Assembly: GCF_016839145.1 (NCBI RefSeq)
Contig: NZ_CP069303.1
Coordinates: 124,001 to 188,000, forward strand
DNA length: 64,000 nucleotides
Source: Shinella sp. PSBB067
GTDB taxonomy: Bacteria; Pseudomonadota; Alphaproteobacteria; Rhizobiales; Rhizobiaceae
Direction: 5' to 3'
The notes under the pieces are model-generated. The model was given only the letters and a program-made list of their open reading frames with translations. It made no database searches and was not told where the DNA came from. Below, in pieces: positions 25,840-34,558 of this stretch; the first letter of the stretch is position 1, and every line of letters begins with the position of its first letter. The position numbers were made by a program, and so were the translations under genes.

Positions 25840-27026
25840 ACATCCTGGACAAGACTCTGGCGACCGATGAGCTGGTCGCACGCATCCACGGCATCGGGCC
25901 GCTGCTGCGCGAGAACGCCGCCAAGGCGGACCGCGAACGGCGCGTCCCCGATGAATGCGTCGAGGCGCTGACCTCGATCGGAGCGCTGAAGATCAACACG
26001 CCCAAGCGCTTCGGGGGCCATGAGGGCGGAGCGCGGATGCTGCTGGAGGCGGCCAGCACCATCGGTTACTACTGCACGAATGCCGCGTGGATCAGCGTCA
26101 TCTCGAACGTCTCGGTGATGTTGCCGCTGCGCTTTCCCGAAGCGGTGATCGAGCGGCTGTGGGCCGGTGGCGGGCCGCTTCGGATGGCCTCGGTAATCGT
26201 CACCCCCGGCAGCACCGCCGTGCGCGAAGGGGATGGCTATCGCGTCAGCGGTGAATGGCCCTTTGCGTCGAACATTTTCCATGCGAATTGGGCGCTCGGC
26301 GTGGTCTCGATCAAAGAGACGCCCGACGCAGAGCCTGAGCTCGGTTACGCCATCCTGCACAAGGACCAGTACACGATCAAGGATACCTGGTACACGATCG
26401 GGATGCGCGGCACCGGCAGCAACACATTCGCTGCCAAGGACCAGTTCGTTCCGGCCGATCAGGTGGTGCGGGCGGGCGCGATGCTGGGTCCGGACTTGGA
26501 AGCTTCGGCCGATGCCTCGTTTCTGCAGAGGCTTGCGCCGGTTTCGATGTTCCCGACGGTGATCGTCTCCGGTCCTCTGGGAGCGGCGCGTGCGGCGCTC
26601 GACCTGACCATCGAGGCTGCGTCCAGACGGCCGGTGACCTATTCGAAATACGCCCCCCAGAACACGTCGGGCGCTTTCGCCCAGGGGATCGGCGCGGCCA
26701 GCGCCAAGATCGACACCGCAGCGATGTTCCTGCGCCGCGCCTGCGACACCATTGACGTCGCCGCGCGCGGGATCGTGCCGATGTCGCGCGATGCGCGCGC
26801 GGGCATCCGCAATGACATCGCCCATGCCACCAAGAACCTGTCCGAGGCGATGGACGACATTGCCTGGCTGCATGGCACCGCGACCTTCGCGGACGCCAAC
26901 CCGATCGGCCGGCTGTACCGGGACGTCCAGACCGGGGTGCGCCACGCCATGGCCGCCGCGCCGCTCGGCTACGAGATCGGCGGGGCTGCGTTGCTCGGTG
27001 TCGAGCCGCCGACGCCGCTGGTCTAA
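25836..27026 (+). CDS. Acyl-CoA-dehydrogenase-fold flavin-dependent monooxygenase, oxygenase component (group D)
   Basis: A 396-aa protein with the acyl-CoA dehydrogenase fold but in the branch of two-component flavin monooxygenases (HsaA, HpaH-C2, DszC, indole-oxygenase-like). Recognisable segments are RVPDECVEALTSIGALKINT at the N-terminus, WPFASNIFHANWALG in the middle and MRGTGSNTFAAKDQFVPADQ. It would use reduced flavin supplied by the reductase encoded at 28566-29135 to hydroxylate an aromatic compound. It overlaps the SnoaL gene and is followed after 11 bases by an esterase. With gentisate-type ring cleavage downstream, a hydroxybenzoate or phenol-like substrate is inferred. Confidence 0.82.
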   Translation: MNILDKTLATDELVARIHGIGPLLRENAAKADRERRVPDECVEALTSIGALKINTPKRFGGHEGGARMLLEAASTIGYYCTNAAWISVISNVSVMLPLRFPEAVIERLWAGGGPLRMASVIVTPGSTAVREGDGYRVSGEWPFASNIFHANWALGVVSIKETPDAEPELGYAILHKDQYTIKDTWYTIGMRGTGSNTFAAKDQFVPADQVVRAGAMLGPDLEASADASFLQRLAPVSMFPTVIVSGPLGAARAALDLTIEAASRRPVTYSKYAPQNTSGAFAQGIGAASAKIDTAAMFLRRACDTIDVAARGIVPMSRDARAGIRNDIAHATKNLSEAMDDIAWLHGTATFADANPIGRLYRDVQTGVRHAMAAAPLGYEIGGAALLGVEPPTPLV

Positions 27027-27037
27027 GGAGACGTAAC

Positions 27038-28501
27038 ATGTCGGATTCCGTCGGAACGCGCATTGCGCGAACGGGAGAGGCTGTGCCGTCCGTTGCCCAG
27101 GGGAACCCGCTCGTTCGCGGGCCGTGGGTGGGCGAATTGCGCGACGCAGTCGCCTGCTATTACGGAATCCGCTACGCGCGGCTGTCGGATGCGAAGCGTC
27201 CGCGTTCGAAGGCGACCGCCGCATCGGGGCAACTCGATGTGGCGGGCCTGACGGACGTGCCGATCTTCCGGCAGCTTCCCAGCCGGCTGGAAATCGTCAC
27301 GGGTCCCGCCGGCCGTATCAATCCCCAGGACGATGAGGCCTTCTACCTCAATGTGTGGGCGCCGGAGGGAGCCGAAGGCCTTCCGGTACTGGTCTTCGTC
27401 CATGGCGGGGCCTGGGCGAGCGGCGGGGGTGCGATGCGCTGGTATCGCGGCGAACGGCTTGCCCGCGAAGGAATTGTCGTTGTCACCGTGAACTACCGGC
27501 TTGGCCCGGCAGGTCACCTCGCTCCCGACGATGATGCCGACCAGGACCACCGGCCATTCGGAGATCTTTTGCAGGCCCTGCGATGGGTCGGGCAGAACAT
27601 CGCGGAGCTTGGGGGCGATCCGGATCGGGTGACACTCGGCGGGCAGTCGGCGGGTGCCTGGTATGCCTGGGCCCTGGCCAGCCTGCCGGAGGCCAGAGGT
27701 CTGTTCCGCCAAGCGGCAATTCTCAGCATCCCGCAAATCAAGGCGTGGACGTCTGGCTATCGCGTGGCCTTCACGAACCGGGTTGAGGCAATCCGGCGCG
27801 AATCCGGAGCCGCGCCGGGGAGTAAGAGCCTGCTGCGTGCGGCCGCGCAGGTGTTGAGCGAAACGCCGCGTATCGCCGGCGCCATGCCGCCGATGTACCT
27901 CCCCATGCTGTCGGGGGAAGCGGCCGGCATTCTGGAAAGTGCGACCAGCGCGGCTGAGCACCTGCATGCCGACGCGCTCTACGTCCGCATCACCCGGCAT
28001 GAAATGTCGGTGTTCCTGCCGCCGCTGGAGCCTGGATCGGCGGCGGGCGACACCCTCATGGAAGCGTTGCGGGCGCGTTGCCGAGGGGAGGCCGTTCCGC
28101 ACCATCCGGCTCCCCGGCACTGGGATTCTCGTTATGCCGAGGCCGTTGAACTGTCGTCTTGGCTGGAGTTCGGCCGCTTCGCCAACGAGATAGCGGCGCA
28201 GGCCCGCAAGCGCGGTCGGCCCGTCATCTCGCGCGAGTTCGATGTGGAGGCCGGGCAGCCCGGTTTCGGCGCGGTCCACTGTATCGACCTGCCGTTCCAG
28301 TTCGGCAACCGGGCGGACTGGGATGACGCGCCGATGCTGGCGGGATGGCAAGGCGGAGCTTTCGAAGAGATCAGCCGCGAATTGCGCGGCGATCTCGCGG
28401 ATTTCGTCCGGGGTCGGCACGACAGTTCGCATCGTGTCTTCTCGGCAGCGAGGCATGTCACGCACCCGACAGACGGGAACGACGACACATGCGCTCGATG
28501 A
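27038..28501 (+). CDS. Type-B carboxylesterase
   Basis: A 487-aa alpha/beta-hydrolase of the carboxylesterase/lipase type B family. The oxyanion-hole motif is HGGAWASGGG (from 122), the nucleophile is S204 in GGQSAG, and the catalytic His is in AVHCIDLPFQFG near the C-terminus. No signal peptide is seen, so it is cytoplasmic. It separates the monooxygenase from its reductase, so it is part of the pathway operon. A likely role is removal of an ester or carbamate group from an aromatic substrate before or after hydroxylation. Substrate unknown. Confidence 0.85.
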   Translation: MSDSVGTRIARTGEAVPSVAQGNPLVRGPWVGELRDAVACYYGIRYARLSDAKRPRSKATAASGQLDVAGLTDVPIFRQLPSRLEIVTGPAGRINPQDDEAFYLNVWAPEGAEGLPVLVFVHGGAWASGGGAMRWYRGERLAREGIVVVTVNYRLGPAGHLAPDDDADQDHRPFGDLLQALRWVGQNIAELGGDPDRVTLGGQSAGAWYAWALASLPEARGLFRQAAILSIPQIKAWTSGYRVAFTNRVEAIRRESGAAPGSKSLLRAAAQVLSETPRIAGAMPPMYLPMLSGEAAGILESATSAAEHLHADALYVRITRHEMSVFLPPLEPGSAAGDTLMEALRARCRGEAVPHHPAPRHWDSRYAEAVELSSWLEFGRFANEIAAQARKRGRPVISREFDVEAGQPGFGAVHCIDLPFQFGNRADWDDAPMLAGWQGGAFEEISRELRGDLADFVRGRHDSSHRVFSAARHVTHPTDGNDDTCAR

Positions 28502-28565
28502 TCGTCGCAGGAGCAAGCCGGGACTTGGCAGTCCGGATTTCGAAACCAGCCAACGGGAGAGGCAC

Positions 28566-29135
28566 ATGTCCTATTGCTCTACCATAGCCGCGCCGCCGTC
28601 CTCGAACGAGCAGGTCTGGGGCAACATCGATCTGCAGTCGCGTACCCTGCGCAACCTTTTCGGCAGCTATCCGACGGGTGTGGCGATCGTCACCACGCGC
28701 GCCCCCGACGGGAGGCCGGTGGGGCTGACCATCAGTTCCTTTGCGTCGCTGTCTCTCGAGCCGCCGCTTGTACTGTGGAGTCTCGGCGTCCAATCCTCGA
28801 ACCTCGATGTGTTCCGTGATTGCGAGCACTTCACGATCAACGTCCTGGACCGGCGTGATGAGGAATTGGCGCGTCAGTTCTCGAACTCGCGGATCCAGGA
28901 CAAGTTCGCCGGCGTCGATATCGACGAAACGCCCGAGGGTGTTCCGGCCATCGCGAGCGCCCTGACGATACTTGTTTGCGCGCATGACGACAGCCGCATC
29001 GTCGGAGATCACCTCCTGATGATCGGGCGGGTGGTGCGTACGGCAAGCCGACCGGGCGAGCCGCTCGTCTTCCACGCCGGCCGCTTCACGACCCTGCCCG
29101 CCGTGGAAGGGACGGGTTCCTCCGGCCGCCAGTGA
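28566..29135 (+). CDS. Flavin reductase, partner of the two-component monooxygenase
   Basis: A 189-aa flavin reductase domain protein (FMN-binding split barrel; HpaC/HsaB type). Typical segments are YPTGVAIVTTRAPDGRPVGL, TISSFASLSLEPPLVLWSL and the FHAGRFTTL end. It reduces free FAD or FMN with NAD(P)H for the oxygenase encoded at 25836-27026. The start at 28566 follows CGGGAGAG; the long upstream open frame overlaps the esterase gene and has no family resemblance. Confidence 0.87.
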   Translation: MSYCSTIAAPPSSNEQVWGNIDLQSRTLRNLFGSYPTGVAIVTTRAPDGRPVGLTISSFASLSLEPPLVLWSLGVQSSNLDVFRDCEHFTINVLDRRDEELARQFSNSRIQDKFAGVDIDETPEGVPAIASALTILVCAHDDSRIVGDHLLMIGRVVRTASRPGEPLVFHAGRFTTLPAVEGTGSSGRQ

Positions 29136-29239
29136 GCGGCGCCCCGCCAGGCGAAGCCAGCTTCGACGCAACCAGATCGTCCCGAGGTTCACCACCGACC
29201 AGGAACCCGTAGGACGCCCAACAGAAGATGGAGATACCG

Positions 29240-30364
29240 ATGTCCAGACTGAGAGAGAACTACCGCGAAGACGTGGCCGGCCGCGCCAACGTCGAGGATA
29301 CCCCCGAGCTCCTCGCCTATTACGAAGAGCTGGAAAAGCTCGAAGCCGGCGCGCTCTGGACCGTCGCCAACAAGATCGAGCCATGGGAGCCCAAGTCCGA
29401 CTCGGTTCCGGTCCTGTGGCGCTACAGGGACATGCGCGAGCTCGTGCTGCGCTCCGTCAGCATGGTGACGCCCGAGAAGGCGGGTCGAAGGGTGGTTTAC
29501 CTGAACAACCCGGGCCGGCGCGAATACTCCGCCGCCGTGGGCTGGCTCTTCTCGGGTCTTCAGATCATGCATCCGGGCGAGCGGGCCTCGGCCCATGCCC
29601 ATTCGGCCTCGGCGCTGCGCTTCATCATGGAAGGGGCAGGAGCCTATACCATCGTCGACGGCCGCAAGCTGACGCTGGGCGCGAACGACTTCGTGATCAC
29701 CCCCAACGGCTGCTGGCACGAGCATGGCGTGGTCGAGGACGGCAAGCCCTGCATCTGGCAGGACGGGCTGGATATCCCGCTGACCAATGCGCTGGAGACC
29801 AATTTCTATGCGGTGCACAAGGACCTTACCCAGGTCGTGACTCATCCGGTCAACCACTCGGTCGCAGCCTGGGGCAATGCTGGCCTGCGGCCCTATGGCG
29901 AGGAGTGGAACAATCCCTATTCGCCGCTGCTGAAGTTCGAGTGGGCCCCGACCTATGAGGCGCTGGTGAAGTACAGCAAGGTCACCGACGGCTCGCCCTA
30001 CGACGGAATCCTGATGAACTACGTCAACCCGCTGACCGGCGGCCCGGTGATGCAGACCACCGGCGCGGCGATGCAGCTTCTGCGGCCGGGCGAGCACACC
30101 AGGGCCCACCGCCACACCGGATGCGCGGTCTATCAGGTGTCGAAGGGCAAGGGCTATTCGATCATCAACGGCAAGCGCTTCGACTGGCAGGAGCGTGACA
30201 TCTTCTGCGTCCCGGCCTGGGCGTGGCACGAGCACGGCAACGCCTCGAACAGTGAGGACGCGTGCCTGTTCAACTTCAACGACTCGCCGACGATCAATGC
30301 CCTCGGCCTCTATCGCGAGCAGGCGTTCGGCGAGAACGACGGCCATCAGCCGATCCTGACCTGA
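29240..30364 (+). CDS. Gentisate 1,2-dioxygenase family ring-cleaving bicupin
   Basis: A 374-aa bicupin. In the N-terminal cupin the Fe ligands H119 and H121 (SAHAHSASALRF) and H160 (GCWHEHG) are present; EGAGAYTIVDG and the motif LDIPLTNALETNFY are typical of gentisate and related salicylate or hydroxynaphthoate dioxygenases. It would open the ring between the carboxyl- and hydroxyl-bearing carbons, giving maleylpyruvate from gentisate. I use the ATG at 29240, which has GGAGA at good spacing; the ATG at 29228 has none. The next gene encodes a FAH-family hydrolase, as expected for this pathway. Confidence 0.85.
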   Translation: MSRLRENYREDVAGRANVEDTPELLAYYEELEKLEAGALWTVANKIEPWEPKSDSVPVLWRYRDMRELVLRSVSMVTPEKAGRRVVYLNNPGRREYSAAVGWLFSGLQIMHPGERASAHAHSASALRFIMEGAGAYTIVDGRKLTLGANDFVITPNGCWHEHGVVEDGKPCIWQDGLDIPLTNALETNFYAVHKDLTQVVTHPVNHSVAAWGNAGLRPYGEEWNNPYSPLLKFEWAPTYEALVKYSKVTDGSPYDGILMNYVNPLTGGPVMQTTGAAMQLLRPGEHTRAHRHTGCAVYQVSKGKGYSIINGKRFDWQERDIFCVPAWAWHEHGNASNSEDACLFNFNDSPTINALGLYREQAFGENDGHQPILT

Positions 30365-30375
30365 GGTAGATCGTC

Positions 30376-31287
30376 ATGCGTCTTGTCACTTATCGCAGCA
30401 ATGCCGAGGCGGAAGCCCGTCTCGGTGTCCTCGACGGCGATCTGGTCGTCGATGCCCAACGCCTGGGCGCGCAGGCGGGTTTTCCCCTGCCGTCCCGGAT
30501 GCTCGACCTGATCGACCTGGGGCCGGCCGCACTGGCCGTGCTGGGGACGGCGCTGGCCGACACGCGCGGCCGCTGGCAGGCCGGCGTCGCGGTGCCGGCC
30601 GGAAACGTGAAGCTGCTCTCCCCGATCCCGCGGCCGCGGAAGAACATCTTCGGCATAGGCCTGAACTATGTCGAGCATGTCGCCGAATCCGCGCGCACGC
30701 TCGATACCTCGAAGGAGTTGCCGAAGCAGCCGGTGATCTTCTCGAAGCCGCCGACGACGGTCGTCGGCCCGGGCGACGCCATCGAGCACAACGCCAGGAT
30801 CACCCGGCAACTGGACTGGGAGGTCGAGCTGGCGGTGATCATCGGCCGCACCGCGCGCCGCGTCACCGAGGCGGACGCGCTGTCCTGCGTCTTTGGCTAC
30901 AGCGTGATGATCGACATGAGCGCGCGCGACTGCCGCCGGGCGGGCCAGTGGATCTATTCCAAGGGCCAGGACACGTATGCGCCCTTCGGCCCCTGCATCG
31001 TCACCGCCGACGAGATCGCCGATCCCCACAGCCTCGACCTGTGGCTGACAGTCAACGGTGAGGTGAAGCAGAAGTCGAACACCCGTCACATGCTGTTCAA
31101 GGTTCCTGCGCTGATCGCCGACATCAGTGCCGGCATCACGCTGGAGCCCGGCGACATCATCGCCACCGGGACGCCGGACGGTGTGGGGGCAGGGCGCGAT
31201 CCGCAGGAATGGGTCTGGCCCGGAGACGTGATCGAAGCTGGTGTCGACGGTATCGGCAGGCTCCGTCACTCGGTGGTCGCTGTCTAG
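30376..31287 (+). CDS. Fumarylacetoacetate hydrolase family protein, probable maleylpyruvate hydrolase
   Basis: A 303-aa FAH-family enzyme. The metal-binding acids are E149 and E151 (DWEVELAVIIG) and D180 (MIDMSARD); the C-terminal block LEPGDIIATGTPDGVG is standard. It lies eleven bases after the gentisate-type dioxygenase gene. With maleate isomerase in the same cluster, hydrolysis of maleylpyruvate to maleate plus pyruvate is the best fit, since no glutathione-dependent maleylpyruvate isomerase is present. A role on fumarylpyruvate cannot be excluded. Confidence 0.82.
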   Translation: MRLVTYRSNAEAEARLGVLDGDLVVDAQRLGAQAGFPLPSRMLDLIDLGPAALAVLGTALADTRGRWQAGVAVPAGNVKLLSPIPRPRKNIFGIGLNYVEHVAESARTLDTSKELPKQPVIFSKPPTTVVGPGDAIEHNARITRQLDWEVELAVIIGRTARRVTEADALSCVFGYSVMIDMSARDCRRAGQWIYSKGQDTYAPFGPCIVTADEIADPHSLDLWLTVNGEVKQKSNTRHMLFKVPALIADISAGITLEPGDIIATGTPDGVGAGRDPQEWVWPGDVIEAGVDGIGRLRHSVVAV

Positions 31288-31300
31288 GGATCGCAACCGG

Positions 31301-31328
31301 GGCGCAGGCCGCAGGCGCGGCCTGCGCC
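31301..31328 (+). promoter_or_regulatory. Strong stem-loop after the FAH gene
   Basis: GGCGCAGGCC pairs perfectly with GGCCTGCGCC around an 8-base loop, 14 bases after the FAH stop. GTCTTCT follows rather than a T-run. It may act as a partial terminator or 3' stabiliser, so the nitrilase and isomerase genes may be transcribed at a different level. Confidence 0.55.
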
Positions 31329-31360
31329 GTCTTCTCGGCAACCCAGAAAGGAAGAGGTCG

Positions 31361-31633
31361 ATGTGCTGGTTTGGTTCCGTCTCTCGGGACATGCGGCTTC
31401 TGGACGAGAGCACTTGCCATGAAGCCGTTCCCGAGCCCCAGGTGAAGCATTCCGTCGAGGACCGGCCTGTTCCGATCTGTGCCGCGGCCGCAAGCGGTCA
31501 ACGATGCGAAGGATGCCGGAATGCCCCGAGGCCGGACATTTCGGCAGGGCAGAACCAGTTCACCGACATGAGGTCTCCGTCGTCGGGTCATGACCTTGTC
31601 GCGGCAATGGTCCCGGGATCGGGAATAGTGTGA
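31361..31633 (+). CDS. Possible 90-aa hypothetical protein in the FAH-nitrilase gap
   Basis: An open frame in the 450-base gap. It starts after an excellent AAAGGAAGAGG ribosome site and begins MCWFGSVSRDMRLLDE. It has four Cys in the N-terminal two-thirds, including a CEGC motif, but no recognised family, signal or membrane segment. Codon usage is less GC-biased at third positions than in neighbours. It may be a real small gene or a chance frame; the rest of the gap shows nothing else. Confidence 0.3.
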   Translation: MCWFGSVSRDMRLLDESTCHEAVPEPQVKHSVEDRPVPICAAAASGQRCEGCRNAPRPDISAGQNQFTDMRSPSSGHDLVAAMVPGSGIV

Positions 31634-31737
31634 GGCCCACGAAAATCAGGCGGCTTTTCTCGAACGGGAGCGAACTTGCCCTCGTCCGCGAGAACAGGTC
31701 TCCACCCCAACACCCGAGCCCGATTGGAGGCATGTTC

Positions 31738-32757
31738 ATGCTCGATCTTCCCCGTTTCAAAGCTGCGGCCGTTCAGGCTGCACCGGTTTTTCTGAACACC
31801 GAGGCGACCGTCGACAAGGTGTGCGCCTTGATCGGAGAGGCGGCCGGCAACGGCGCTCGACTGGTCGCCTTTCCCGAGGTCTTTGTCTCGGCGTATCCCT
31901 ATTGGAGCTGGGTCATGAACCCGGTTGAGGGTAGCCCCTGGTTCGAAAAGCTGGTGCGCTCGGCCGTTCACGTTCCAGGCCCCGAGATCGCCAAGATCGC
32001 CGAGGCCGCCGCGCGCCACCGGATCAACGTCGTGATCGGCGTGAACGAGCGCAGCCGAAACGGGATCGGCACGATTTACAACACTCTGGTCACCATCGCC
32101 GATGACGGTCGCATCCTCGGCCGGCACCGCAAGCTGGTCCCGACCTGGGCCGAGAAGCTGACCTGGGCACCGGGCGATGCCTCGGCGCTCAAGGTCCATG
32201 ACACCAGCATCGGCCCGCTGGGCGCCCTGGCCTGCGGCGAGAACACCAACACGCTGGCGCGCTTCTCGTTGCTGGCGCAGGGCGAGCTCGTGCATGTGGC
32301 CAGCTACATCGCCCTGCCGGTCGCGCCCGCCGACTACGATATGGCTGAGGCGATCAAGGTCCGCGCCGCGGCGCACTGCTTCGAGGGCAAGGTCTTCACG
32401 ATCGTCTCCTGCTCGACCGTCTCGCAAGAGATCGTCGAAGCGATGTCGGCCTCGCATCCCCAGGCGCGCGATTTGCTGGCACGGCGCAACAGCGCCTTTT
32501 CCGGCATCCTCGGTCCGGACGGGCGGGTGATCGGCGAACCGCTGATTGACGATGAAGGCATCGTCTATGCCGAGATCGATCTCGCACGCTGCATTCAGCC
32601 ACGGCAGATGCATGACATTACCGGCCACTACAATCGCTTCGACGTTTTCGACCTCCGCGTGAACCGCAGGCCGCTCCAGCCGGCCCGCTTCGACGACGGC
32701 GACCTCGATGCGAATTTCGAATCCCTTTCCGAAGCCAATCTGGAGACCGACCAATGA
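31738..32757 (+). CDS. Nitrilase (carbon-nitrogen hydrolase superfamily)
   Basis: A 339-aa nitrilase-branch protein. The catalytic triad is E47 (FPEVFVSAYPYW), K132 (RKLVPTWAEK) and C166 (ACGENTN). FVSAYPYW and the CGEN motif are typical of true nitrilases that hydrolyse nitriles to acids and ammonia, not of amidases. The start at 31738 has GGAGG seven bases before it; the ATG at 31732 is too close to that site. Its stop overlaps the maleate isomerase start by four bases. In this context it could convert an aromatic nitrile to a benzoate that feeds the pathway. Confidence 0.85.
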   Translation: MLDLPRFKAAAVQAAPVFLNTEATVDKVCALIGEAAGNGARLVAFPEVFVSAYPYWSWVMNPVEGSPWFEKLVRSAVHVPGPEIAKIAEAAARHRINVVIGVNERSRNGIGTIYNTLVTIADDGRILGRHRKLVPTWAEKLTWAPGDASALKVHDTSIGPLGALACGENTNTLARFSLLAQGELVHVASYIALPVAPADYDMAEAIKVRAAAHCFEGKVFTIVSCSTVSQEIVEAMSASHPQARDLLARRNSAFSGILGPDGRVIGEPLIDDEGIVYAEIDLARCIQPRQMHDITGHYNRFDVFDLRVNRRPLQPARFDDGDLDANFESLSEANLETDQ

Positions 32758-33512
32758 GCGCCGCGCGCCTGATCCGTGTGGGGCAGATCGTCCCGTCCTC
32801 GAACACCACCATGGAGACCGAGATCCCGGCGATCCTGAGAGCCCGCGAAGCGAGCCAGCCCGAACGCTTCACCTTCCATTCCAGCCGCATGCGGATGAAA
32901 AGGGTGACGAAGGAAGAACTGGCGGCGATGGACTGTGACAGCGACCGCTGCGCACTGGAGCTGTCGGATGCCCGCGTCGATGTGCTCGGCTATGCCTGCC
33001 TCGTCGCCATCATGAGCATGGGGCTGGGCTACCACCGCGTATCTCAAGAGCGCCTGCACAAGGTCACCGCCGACAACGGTGCTCCAGCGCCCGTGGTGAG
33101 CAGCGCCGGGGCGCTGGTCGACGGCCTTCATGCAATCGGAGCCAGGAAGATCTCCCTGCTCGCGCCCTACATGAAGCCGCTGACCAAGCTCGTCATCGAA
33201 TATATCGAGAACGAGGGGATCGAAGTGGTGGATAGCATCTCGCTCGAGATTGCGGACAACCTGGAGGTGGGACGCCAGGATCCGCTGGCGCCGGCAGAGA
33301 TCACGAAGCGGCTGGACATCAACGGCGTCGACGCAATCGTCGCCTCGGCCTGCGTGCAGATGCCGTCTCTCGGCTCGATCCAGTTGATCGAAGACCGAAC
33401 CGGGCTTCCCGTCATCTCCTCGTCCGTAGCAACGACATACATGATGCTCAAGCAACTCGGCCTGACCACGGCTGTTCCCGGCTTTGGTTCGCTGCTGTCG
33501 GGCAAGTTCTAA
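32754..33512 (+). CDS. maiA: Maleate cis-trans isomerase
   Basis: A 252-aa protein of the Asp/Glu racemase superfamily that closely matches known maleate isomerases through its length: QIVPSSNTTMETEIPA, RFTFHSSRMRMK and VDVLGYACLVAIMSMGLGYH. The two catalytic cysteines are C82 (GYACLV) and C200 (ASACVQM). It converts maleate to fumarate, which enters the TCA cycle. The gene overlaps the nitrilase gene (ATGA). In many bacteria maleate isomerase belongs to nicotinate degradation; here no nicotinate genes are present and a gentisate-type ring cleavage plus FAH hydrolase supply maleate. Confidence 0.92.
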   Translation: MSAARLIRVGQIVPSSNTTMETEIPAILRAREASQPERFTFHSSRMRMKRVTKEELAAMDCDSDRCALELSDARVDVLGYACLVAIMSMGLGYHRVSQERLHKVTADNGAPAPVVSSAGALVDGLHAIGARKISLLAPYMKPLTKLVIEYIENEGIEVVDSISLEIADNLEVGRQDPLAPAEITKRLDINGVDAIVASACVQMPSLGSIQLIEDRTGLPVISSSVATTYMMLKQLGLTTAVPGFGSLLSGKF

Positions 33513-33602
33513 CGCGAAACGGGTCTCATCCAAATTCGTGGCGCGAACGTGGGGCGGCCTTTCGACCGCAAGCGTCGAAAACGGTGTAACGGGGCTGGAA
33601 AA

Positions 33603-33636
33603 ATGGCGGCGGTCTTTCCCTCTGCGAAACCGCCAT
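33603..33636. terminator. Hairpin between convergent maleate isomerase and transglutaminase-like genes
   Basis: ATGGCGG faces CCGCCAT, with TTTC facing GAAA inside. It lies in the 140-base gap between two convergent genes. The stem is imperfect and T-runs are short, so this is a tentative call. Confidence 0.4.
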
Positions 33637-33652
33637 GCAGGAGCCGCCGCTA

Positions 33653-34459
33653 TTATGCCAGCTCTTCCGTCACGACTTCGAACCGCTTCAGGAGGGCCGG
33701 GCCGAAGGCGGTGGACAGGGCGACGTCGGTCGCATCGCGTCCCGTCGCCATCAATATGCGGCCGATGCGGGGCGTGTTGTGGCGGGCATCGACCGTGTAC
33801 CAGCGTCCGCTGAGGTACACTTCGAACCAGGCGCTGAAATCCATCGGATGCGGATCCTTGGGAACGCCGATATCGCCGAGATAGCCGGTGCAATAGCGGG
33901 CAGGAATATTCATGCAGCGGCAAAGGGCAATCGCCAGATGCGCGAAATCGCGGCAAACGCCGATACGGTCGGTGAACCCGCCATAGGCCGTCCGGAGCGG
34001 ATCGGCTTTCTCATAGTCGAAGGTCATGTGGGCGTGGACGAAATCGACAATCGTCTGCACGCGCGGCCCGCCGAACGGCGTGGCGGAAAATCTCTTCCAG
34101 GCGAAATCGGCCAGGCGATCCGTATCGCAGTAGCGGCTGCCGAGCAGGAAGACCAGCACGTTGTCGGGCAGATCCTTGATATCGTGCTGGACGGCGTTTT
34201 CCGGAACGGGATCCGGCAGGCCGCTGTCGTAGATCTCGAACCGGGTGGAGATCGTCGTCAGGCCGGCCGGTGCCGATATCCGGCTGCAGGCGTTGCCGAA
34301 GGCGTCGAGGTATCCCCAGGCCTCGATCGGCCGGTCGAAGGTCAGGGTGTGTTCTGTGAGCAGATCCGCGCGCCGGCCGGGATGGATGCTGAGAACAAGC
34401 AGCATCGCCGTCTCGTTCTCGCATTCGTAACCGATGTCAAACCCGGCGCGTATTTTCAT
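33653..34459 (-). CDS. Transglutaminase-like domain protein (cysteine protease-type fold)
   Basis: A 268-aa protein of the bacterial transglutaminase-like family. An N-terminal beta domain is followed by the core with C169 (IGVCRDFAHLAIALC). In this family a His usually follows the DFH/DA motif; here the segment is PMDFSAWFEVYLSGRWYTVD, with S209 where many members have His. The later DARHN could supply a His. I believe a rhizobial subgroup shares this Ser, but cannot check. Function unknown; proteases or peptide cross-linkers are known relatives. Cytoplasmic, as no signal is seen. Confidence 0.8.
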   Translation of the reverse strand: MKIRAGFDIGYECENETAMLLVLSIHPGRRADLLTEHTLTFDRPIEAWGYLDAFGNACSRISAPAGLTTISTRFEIYDSGLPDPVPENAVQHDIKDLPDNVLVFLLGSRYCDTDRLADFAWKRFSATPFGGPRVQTIVDFVHAHMTFDYEKADPLRTAYGGFTDRIGVCRDFAHLAIALCRCMNIPARYCTGYLGDIGVPKDPHPMDFSAWFEVYLSGRWYTVDARHNTPRIGRILMATGRDATDVALSTAFGPALLKRFEVVTEELA

Positions 34460-34558
34460 GGTGCTCCCTGGACGAGCCGTGATCAGGCCGCTCGACCAGC
34501 AACGCTTTCGCGCACACGACGTTCCGGTCGGGGTAAACGGATGGCCCCGGGGGCAAGT

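Noticed and set aside
24947..29135. Indole-oxygenase-type pathway
   Set aside because: The oxygenase and reductase resemble indole-oxygenase components, but the accompanying SDR and isatin-hydrolase-type genes are absent and ring cleavage is of gentisate type.
31738..33512. Nicotinate degradation, suggested by maleate isomerase
   Set aside because: No hydroxynicotinate monooxygenase, dihydroxypyridine dioxygenase, formylmaleamate deformylase or maleamate amidohydrolase gene is present.
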